From Bacillota bacterium (GTDB lineage: Bacteria; Bacillota; Clostridia; Oscillospirales; Oscillospiraceae), in NCBI GenBank assembly GCA_023395775.1, contig JAEWYA010000239.1, forward strand, positions 1-14,525: a stretch of 14,525 nucleotides of DNA. The letters run 5' to 3'. Shown here piece after piece: positions 5,838 to 11,878 of the stretch. The position numbers and the translations under genes are program-made. The number at the start of each line of letters is the position of its first letter. The first letter of the stretch is position 1. The notes below the pieces were generated by a model. That model was not told where the DNA came from. It ran no database searches and saw only the letters and a program-made list of their open reading frames with translations.

Positions 5838-8759
5838 TCAGTCAATTTGAATCCTATGCGACCCGCTGCGCACAGTGGCGTAGGGAATCACCCTGCCTTT
5901 CTCTAGAGGGACGGAGCGGGTCACGCCGTCCTCGTCATAGACGCCCTCCACCAGAACCTGCCGGGTCAGGCGTACGTTCGGCGTGTCACCTACCGTCTGC
6001 CAGATTTGATCGACCCGGACCTGGTCTCCGATGCCGCGGCTGCGCCAACGGCGGCCGATCAGCTCAGCGAGCCGGTCCGCAAGGCTCTGCTGCGTTGCTG
6101 CGGACTCATCCGGATCCTCGACCTCCACCACGATCTGTGTGTTTACCGTCAGCACCGCGGACGGAATGACATGCAGGCCGCCGGACGACACCAGCGTACA
6201 GCTGCACCGGGTCTCGAGATACTCCCCGATCCGGTCGCACAGATCCAGCGCCGACCGTCCGGCGTCCGCGTCAGCATTCTCCACGACAACCGTCACGTTC
6301 CCGGGCACTTTCCGGTTCTTTTCATCCCGTCCCGCGAAGCACCGGACGTGCTGTGCCTGCGGGAACTCCTCCAGAACCATCTCCTCAAAATCCCGGGCGC
6401 CCAGTGCCCGGTATCGGTGGCGCAGGCGCCTGTTGCCCAGCTCCTCCGTCTTTTCCCGGGGGAAGCGGTCGGTGCCGCCACTCATCGGCGTCAGATTTGC
6501 CACGGAGCTGATGCGCGGAAGCGCGCCGATCAGCTCAGCCACAGTTCCCCGGGGCCGGTTGCCCCGCTTCCCGCCGCCGGCGGCATAGGTGACGCGGATG
6601 TTTCTCATTCCCTCGGGCGGAACGCGCCCGTGAAGCCCATCTCCGAACGTGATGGTACCGGAATAGGGGTCCAGCAGATAGGCGCGCCGCTCTCCGTCCG
6701 CCAGTTCCAGATGGGCCAGCCTCTCCCACAGGACCCAGCAGTGAATCAGCACGCCGTCCTCCCGCTCCAGACGCACGCGTTCCGGAAGCTGCTTTGCCAG
6801 CGTCTCGGCGTCCGCCACCGTCAGACCGTTGACCTCATCCACCCAGAGCTTCAGATCCTGCGTCGGCGTCTCCAACAGCGTCAGCGTCTTGCCGGCCTCA
6901 TAGGAGCCGGTGTCAAACCACTGCTCCGCCGCACGCCGGCGCTGAACCGCCGAGACGGTGTTAAGCCGCACGCCGCCGACGCGGGGGTAGCCCCCTGAAT
7001 TTTCAAGATAGGAGCTGCGAATCAGCCGCAGCCAGCAGCCCTCGCGGCCGAAAAACCGCGCCTGGGGCAGGACAGAGGGCAGGTAGAGGAGCACGAGGCC
7101 CGTGTGGAGCAGGTTCCGCGTGAGATCCACGCTGCGTACTTTTTCAAAGCGCTTCCCCGTCCATGCCTCAAAGGAGAGCTTGTCGGACAGAACTGCGCGG
7201 CCCGCCACCTCGAACAGAAGTGAAAGCGGCATGGCATCCGGGGAGCGGTCAAAGCACAGATAGACGGCCGCCGGTTCCTCCGGCAGGGAGGTCAGTGCAG
7301 GGAAATGCAGCGAATTTACCTCCGCGGCGTCGCGGAGCCACACCGTATCGCCGTTGTTTTCGGACCGGTATAGGTCGGCTGGCCGCCCGGTGGGATACTG
7401 CCAGGAGCAATCCGCCTGTTTTACAAATGGGACGATCCAGCGCGGCGTGACTGAAAACTCATTCTCCACATGAACCACCCGCGCCCGAATAAACCAGCCG
7501 GTCTCCGCATTCACCTCGGCGGAACAGATATCCTCCGGAACGGTAAAGAGCGTCTCCCCCGCGGCCGCCTCCCTGCAGGAAAAGGGGTTTCTGCTGCCGC
7601 TCACGGGGAGGCGGGTCCAGCCCGCACCGTTAAAATACTCCCACGCGATTTCGTCTACAAATACATCGTCCGGCCTAATCGCCACGGCGTCCCGCTTGTC
7701 GATAATGCGCTGATTGAACTGGTACTGCGGGGAGCTTTGCTCGTAATCCGTAATGACGGGCACGATGGTCAGCGCCAGGTTCACCCGCGCGCCGCGCTTG
7801 CAAAACGTCTGGTCGGAGCGGAGATAAAACAGGCTGTATGGAGTCGGGCGGCGGCCAAAGCAATAGCCGCCCTCGCCGGTGAGGATCGGCGTATCGCCGC
7901 CCGCCATCTGATCAACGGGTACCGGGCTGGCGGGTGCGCTGCGCATCCGCACGCCGCCCAGCAGGATGTTTCCATCCAGAGCTCCCAGGCAGGTGCAGGT
8001 GATGAAGCGGTTGCCCTCCTCATCCGGCTCCAGCGCGCCGGAGGCCGTCTTCTCCAGAATCAGGCAGGATCCATCGGTCCGGACACTGTCAAAGGGGCGC
8101 TCGGCGCCGTCGGTGCGATAACTCCAGCGAATCCGCTCCGGGTCCGCCAACTCCTTGGCGGTCTCGGCGGCGGCAAATTCCGTCTCACCGCGTACCTCCA
8201 CCTCAACGGTGCAGGGGCCGGAGAGGTCCAGCACTTCGCTGCTTGAAACAGAAAACCGATGGCACTGAAGGTTTTCACCGTCTCCGGGGGTAAACAGTCT
8301 CTGCGGGCGCGACAGGTCCAGCTCCTGAATCACGCCCTTGCGGGGATCGGAGAAAAAGAGGCCCTCCAACTGGGCTGGCGTGGACTCAATTCGCCGTTCC
8401 GTCTCGTAGATGATATTCTCGCCAACCTCGTCCACGGTGAACACCTGGGTGCCGGCGGGGACAAGGACCGCCTTTTCCACCGTATCGTGCGCGTTGAACT
8501 GTATCAGGCCGGCCGCCGGGACAGGGTCCGGCATCTGCACGCCGGCAAGCTCCAAAAATTCCAGATACAGCTTTTCCGTAACGGCGTTGAACCGGTCCAC
8601 CGTCTGATAAAACATCTCCCCGAACAGCCGGGCAATCGCCGCGCCCGGATCGTCCGCCGTTCCCTCGTAGCGCCACTCAGGCGTATATTGCCGAGCGTGG
8701 GCGGCCACCTGCGCCATGATATCCTCAAGCCCTCTGGGGTCCAGAATCGGTGCGTTCAT
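5838..8759 (-). CDS. Large baseplate J-type wedge protein (gp6-like, putative baseplate assembly protein family)
   Basis: This 973-residue protein fits the large CIS baseplate proteins related to P2 gpJ and T4 gp6 (Baseplate_J / TIGR02243 type). The N-terminal helix block includes DDPGAAIARLFGEMFYQTVDRFN and the LEFLELAGV phrase. The middle ~500 residues are beta-rich insertions, including a WEYFNGAGWTRLPV segment and WFIRARVVHVENEF. The conserved core begins near residue 700: GTITFGDGLHGRVPPEGM, GGGKRGNRPRGTV, TPMSGGTDRFPRE, then RHRYRALGARDFEEMVLEE. It should form the wedge that locks sheath to hub before firing. The start overlaps the gp25 stop. A second, shorter relative follows 20 bases downstream. 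Confidence 0.93.
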   Translation of the reverse strand: MNAPILDPRGLEDIMAQVAAHARQYTPEWRYEGTADDPGAAIARLFGEMFYQTVDRFNAVTEKLYLEFLELAGVQMPDPVPAAGLIQFNAHDTVEKAVLVPAGTQVFTVDEVGENIIYETERRIESTPAQLEGLFFSDPRKGVIQELDLSRPQRLFTPGDGENLQCHRFSVSSSEVLDLSGPCTVEVEVRGETEFAAAETAKELADPERIRWSYRTDGAERPFDSVRTDGSCLILEKTASGALEPDEEGNRFITCTCLGALDGNILLGGVRMRSAPASPVPVDQMAGGDTPILTGEGGYCFGRRPTPYSLFYLRSDQTFCKRGARVNLALTIVPVITDYEQSSPQYQFNQRIIDKRDAVAIRPDDVFVDEIAWEYFNGAGWTRLPVSGSRNPFSCREAAAGETLFTVPEDICSAEVNAETGWFIRARVVHVENEFSVTPRWIVPFVKQADCSWQYPTGRPADLYRSENNGDTVWLRDAAEVNSLHFPALTSLPEEPAAVYLCFDRSPDAMPLSLLFEVAGRAVLSDKLSFEAWTGKRFEKVRSVDLTRNLLHTGLVLLYLPSVLPQARFFGREGCWLRLIRSSYLENSGGYPRVGGVRLNTVSAVQRRRAAEQWFDTGSYEAGKTLTLLETPTQDLKLWVDEVNGLTVADAETLAKQLPERVRLEREDGVLIHCWVLWERLAHLELADGERRAYLLDPYSGTITFGDGLHGRVPPEGMRNIRVTYAAGGGKRGNRPRGTVAELIGALPRISSVANLTPMSGGTDRFPREKTEELGNRRLRHRYRALGARDFEEMVLEEFPQAQHVRCFAGRDEKNRKVPGNVTVVVENADADAGRSALDLCDRIGEYLETRCSCTLVSSGGLHVIPSAVLTVNTQIVVEVEDPDESAATQQSLADRLAELIGRRWRSRGIGDQVRVDQIWQTVGDTPNVRLTRQVLVEGVYDEDGVTRSVPLEKGRVIPYATVRSGSHRIQID

Positions 8760-9175
8760 ACGGCTCCGCCTCCCTCCGAGCCCTCGGTAACATAGAATGG
8801 ATAGACGTGGTTATACCGGTTATTCGTGTCCCGCACAGTATAGGACACCTCGATCACCAGCGCGCCCTCCTGCTCGGCGGAGGGGCGGTACTCCACTTGA
8901 ATGTCGGTGATTCGCGGCTCCTGCTCCTCCAGCTGGCGGACAATGTCATAGCTGATTCCCTGGGCGGCTGAGGAGGACATGGGGGAGAAGGCGTACTCCA
9001 CAACGTTTGAGCCAAACTCGGGCCGCATAACCCGCTCGCCCTGTGAGGTGCGCAGAATGATACCGACGGCCTCCCGGATGTCTTCCTCCGCGCTCACCAT
9101 GGCAATCCGGCCTGTGCCGGCGTCCACCTGAAGCGGAAATTTTACACCCCGGCCGAGGAATTCGCGTCCGTTCAT
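8756..9175 (-). CDS. Baseplate wedge protein, GPW/gp25-like
   Basis: This 139-residue protein has the normal size for GPW_gp25, the T4 gp25 homologue that links the first sheath ring to the wedge. The hallmark stretch GERVMRPEFGS is at residues 46-56, with the preceding helix EEDIREAVGIILRTSQ and the C-terminal strand pair around ITDIQVEYRP and ALVIEVSYTVRDTNNR. The ATG at 9175 has a GGGAGG site about 8 bases upstream. The stop overlaps the start of the first J-type gene (ATGA at 8756-8759), so the wedge proteins are probably made in step. Confidence 0.95.
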   Translation of the reverse strand: MNGREFLGRGVKFPLQVDAGTGRIAMVSAEEDIREAVGIILRTSQGERVMRPEFGSNVVEYAFSPMSSSAAQGISYDIVRQLEEQEPRITDIQVEYRPSAEQEGALVIEVSYTVRDTNNRYNHVYPFYVTEGSEGGGAV

Positions 9176-9223
9176 CGTCTAGCCTCCCGTCTGTCTGCTC
9201 ATGCTGCTCCTGCGCTCCATTTG

Positions 9224-9997
9224 TCAGTTGATTTTCACGATGGCTCCCTTGACCTGCAGCGGCCCGGAAGCCTGCACGCTCATGGTGCCGTTTGCTTTGA
9301 TCTCCGCCGCCGTCCCCTGCAGGGACAGCTTGGCGGTGGCCTTGCCCTCAACTGTGGCAGCCTCGATACTCACCTTGCTCTGCGCCTTCTCCTCGATTGT
9401 TCCGCTGGATTGGAGCGTAATTTCCGTGCTTCCGGCGGTCAGCGTCAGTTTTGTTTTGGCGGAGAGTGCAATTTCACCCTTGGTAAAGTCCATCGCCAGC
9501 TTGTTATCGCTGTTTTTATCAGAAAAGGTCGCAGTCTTCTTCTCGTCGTCAATGATCAGCTGCGACCCAGCGGGCGTCGTCATCGACAGTTTCTGCTTTC
9601 CCGGCTCGTCGTAGAAAAGCAGCTCCGACCCGCCCGGCGTCTTGATGGAGAAGTTATAGACCTTGCCGTTTTCAATCGTATAAGGCGGCGTAACCTCCGT
9701 GTTCCAGATCGCGCCCAGAACGATAGGCCGTTCCCCGCCCAGATAGCCCAGCACCACGATGTCGTTGACATTTGGGAAAAAGAACTGGCCACATGCCTTT
9801 CCCCCCAGCGGCGCCATCACATAGCACCAGTCCGTCTCCTCTTTGTTTTCGTTTTCAATGGGGGTGCATTTGACTCGGTTGAGCTTTTCCTCATCGTTGA
9901 TGTTGGTGACTCGGGCCAGCCGCAGCCCCATCTGCCGGATTTGCAGGCTGGGATTCTGATTCTCCGTGCTCTCCCTGAAAAGCTGCTCGATGCTCAT
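9224..9997 (-). CDS. Spike / baseplate assembly protein V (gp5-like OB fold plus beta-rich needle)
   Basis: This 257-residue protein fits Phage_base_V. Residues ~21-100 form an OB fold ending in the family phrase NDIVVLGYLGGERPIVLGAIWN (78-99). Residues ~115-257 are short alternating beta repeats (TPGGSELLFYD, TPAGSQLIIDD, KLTLTAGSTEITLQSSG) of the kind that fold into a trimeric beta-helical needle, as in T4 gp5 and VgrG. No lysozyme domain is inserted and no PAAR tip is fused. It should cap the hub trimer and pierce the target membrane. The start overlaps the gpD stop (ATGA) and the gene ends 48 bases before gp25; no gene lies in that gap. The call is firm. Confidence 0.93.
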   Translation of the reverse strand: MSIEQLFRESTENQNPSLQIRQMGLRLARVTNINDEEKLNRVKCTPIENENKEETDWCYVMAPLGGKACGQFFFPNVNDIVVLGYLGGERPIVLGAIWNTEVTPPYTIENGKVYNFSIKTPGGSELLFYDEPGKQKLSMTTPAGSQLIIDDEKKTATFSDKNSDNKLAMDFTKGEIALSAKTKLTLTAGSTEITLQSSGTIEEKAQSKVSIEAATVEGKATAKLSLQGTAAEIKANGTMSVQASGPLQVKGAIVKIN

Positions 9998-11100
9998 TCG
10001 GTCTTCGCCCCCTTTACTTCAAAACGGGTGTAGTACCCCTCCGCGGTAAAGCTGTGGGTCACCTTACTCAGGAAATAGACGCCCTCCGTCTCGGTCTCCA
10101 TCCCGTCGACCGTGATAAACCGGCCCGGAATCAGCTCCGGAATTCCGATGCACACGCCCTCGCCGGAAACCAGGTTCATGGACAGTCCGTCCAGTCTGGC
10201 CTGCGCCAGGCGGGTGCATTCCTCCGCGGTCCGCGCGAATTCGCTGTACTCCCGCAGCACCGCGCCCTTCATGCCGGGTGCCAGCTGCGCCGCGCTCTTT
10301 CCCTTTCCCCCGGTCTTAACCGAGTCGGCCGAGCCCTGGACAAATTTCTCGTTGACGTCCCGACCCCAGACCACCACCTTGCCCACCTGGTTTCGAAGGC
10401 ACACCCGCTTGGTAAAGCTCAGCAGGCCCTTTCCCATCGTGAGCTTTATAATAGACTCCGATTCCTTCCACAGCGCGTCAAACACCAGCTCCCCGTTTAT
10501 GCTCGTCACGGCCATGCCGTACCGCCGCGCCAAGAGCTGCAAAAACTCAAAATCATCCATTCGCTCCTTGACCAGCGGGGTCGTAAACTCCTTCAGCGCG
10601 CTGCCGCTGTCCACGGTGAACTTCTTCGCAAAGCCCGCCGCCACACTTTTTTTCAGAATGTCTGTAATAATTTCCTTACTTTTCGTTTTTCCGCCGTAAA
10701 TCGGCTCGTTGCAGCTCATCAGAAAACCAAGACCGTCGATCCCGGAAATTTTGAGCTTGGGTGCGCCGGCGTTGCTGTGCTCCATGACGCTCTCGTCCAC
10801 ATAGCCGTAAAAAAGCGGGCTCCGCTTGACATAGCCGCCGGAAACCTCCAGCTTGGTCCCCACCTTGACGGACTTCGCAATCTCGTTCTTCCACTCATTC
10901 TTCTCGTAGTCGAACAGGCTGTCCACGGTGAACGTACAGCCGCCCGCAGATCCTCCCGCAGACAGTTCCACCTCCAGCTCCGTGATCGGAGTCTTGCTGG
11001 TGTCCAGCTTTGTTCCGCCCAAGGTGATTTCAACAGAGGGCGCCAGAAATTTTTTATACTTTTTTTCCAGTTCTGAAATTTTGTATGAACCCGTATCCAT
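9994..11100 (-). CDS. Baseplate hub protein, gpD/gp27-like (late control D family)
   Basis: This 368-residue protein fits the Phage_GPD family, the counterpart of T4 gp27 and of the N-terminal half of VgrG. Its trimer forms the central hub between tube and spike. Visible family features are the N-terminal beta domain (VEITLGG, residues 23-29; TFTVDSLFD, 56-64), the FYGYVDES strand (97-104), SGIDGLGFL (119-127) and the conserved helix DDFEFLQLLARRYGM (182-196). The C-terminal part has the usual PGRFITVDGM turn (~325-334) and YFLSKVTHSF. A Gly/Lys linker (TGGKGKSAAQ, ~263-272) suggests a flexible loop. The ATG at 11100 has an AAGGGAGG site about 6 bases upstream. The stop overlaps the start of the spike gene as ATGA, so the two are translationally coupled. 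Confidence 0.93.
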   Translation of the reverse strand: MDTGSYKISELEKKYKKFLAPSVEITLGGTKLDTSKTPITELEVELSAGGSAGGCTFTVDSLFDYEKNEWKNEIAKSVKVGTKLEVSGGYVKRSPLFYGYVDESVMEHSNAGAPKLKISGIDGLGFLMSCNEPIYGGKTKSKEIITDILKKSVAAGFAKKFTVDSGSALKEFTTPLVKERMDDFEFLQLLARRYGMAVTSINGELVFDALWKESESIIKLTMGKGLLSFTKRVCLRNQVGKVVVWGRDVNEKFVQGSADSVKTGGKGKSAAQLAPGMKGAVLREYSEFARTAEECTRLAQARLDGLSMNLVSGEGVCIGIPELIPGRFITVDGMETETEGVYFLSKVTHSFTAEGYYTRFEVKGAKTE

Positions 11101-11137
11101 GGCGTCCTCCCTTCTGAACTTTTTGCCCTCCGGCGAA

Positions 11138-11860
11138 TTATTTCAGCGCGGGCAGGGCGATGGTGTCTCCACTGCGCAGCAGGCGCGGATTTGTGAGGTG
11201 GTTGGCTTTTGCGATCTCCCTCCACCGGCCCGCTTCGCCGTATTCACGGCCTGCAAATCCGCTCAGGGTGTCCCCCTGGCGAACGGTACGGTACTTGGTG
11301 GTGTCCGGGGATTCCAGCGACTTGGTCCCGACATTGCTGATAAACTGCCGGAAGGTACATTCCAGCCACGCGCGAACCGGGGTTCCCTTCTCATTGAAGC
11401 GGACAAAGTTCTGCTCGCATTGCACCAAGTGCCCCGTGAAGTGAAGCGACCCCCAGTCCAGGCGGAGCAGCGGCGGAACATGGAGCTTTGGGTCGATTTC
11501 CATCAGCTTGTAAACCTTTTCCGTATAAGTGGAGACATCCACAAATTTCAAAATAGACGGCAACTTACTGTTGACCTCCATCTTCAGGCGGTCGCCAAAA
11601 GCACCACCCACCTCCGATCCGGCGGTCATACTGTCAAAGAACAGGGAAAATTTCAGTATCTCCGCCGAGCCGTGCGAAAACTGCGTGATGGGCATATCCA
11701 TGGAGAGGCCCGCCTTGTCGGAATACTGCACCTGCCGGGTCTGGACATACTTTTCGGGATTGAACAGGACGTCAAAGCCGGGGTCCGTCCCGCCGGCTTT
11801 TGAAATATGCAGTTTTTTCAGCGGTATCAGCTGATTTGGGTTCGGCAGGCCGATATACAT
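11138..11860 (-). CDS. CIS tube-type adaptor with C-terminal LysM domain
   Basis: This 240-residue protein matches the Afp7/PVC7-type component of contractile injection systems, which joins the end of the inner tube to the baseplate hub. Residues ~15-175 form the CIS-tube-like part: the early phrase DVLFNPEKY, the stretch FSHGSAEILKFSLFFD and the LDWGSLHFTGHL segment are typical. Residues ~189-238 are a LysM domain (YRTVRQGDTLSGFAGREYG...NPRLLRSGDTIALP). In tail baseplates such LysM units make protein contacts and need not bind peptidoglycan. The ATG start at 11860 is preceded by a GAGAGGAG site about 10 bases upstream. The gene lies 18 bases after the repeat protein and 37 bases before the hub gene. 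The family call is strong; the exact role is inferred from Afp and PVC. Confidence 0.92.
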   Translation of the reverse strand: MYIGLPNPNQLIPLKKLHISKAGGTDPGFDVLFNPEKYVQTRQVQYSDKAGLSMDMPITQFSHGSAEILKFSLFFDSMTAGSEVGGAFGDRLKMEVNSKLPSILKFVDVSTYTEKVYKLMEIDPKLHVPPLLRLDWGSLHFTGHLVQCEQNFVRFNEKGTPVRAWLECTFRQFISNVGTKSLESPDTTKYRTVRQGDTLSGFAGREYGEAGRWREIAKANHLTNPRLLRSGDTIALPALK

Positions 11861-11878
11861 GTTCTTCCGCTCCTCTCA

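Noticed and set aside
6006..6998. Plus-strand open frame of 330 codons
   Set aside because: It is fully antisense to the conserved core of the large J-type protein; no recognisable domain.
10054..11076. Plus-strand open frame of 340 codons
   Set aside because: It is fully antisense to the gpD hub gene, whose domain pattern is clear; His/Arg/Leu-rich shadow translation.
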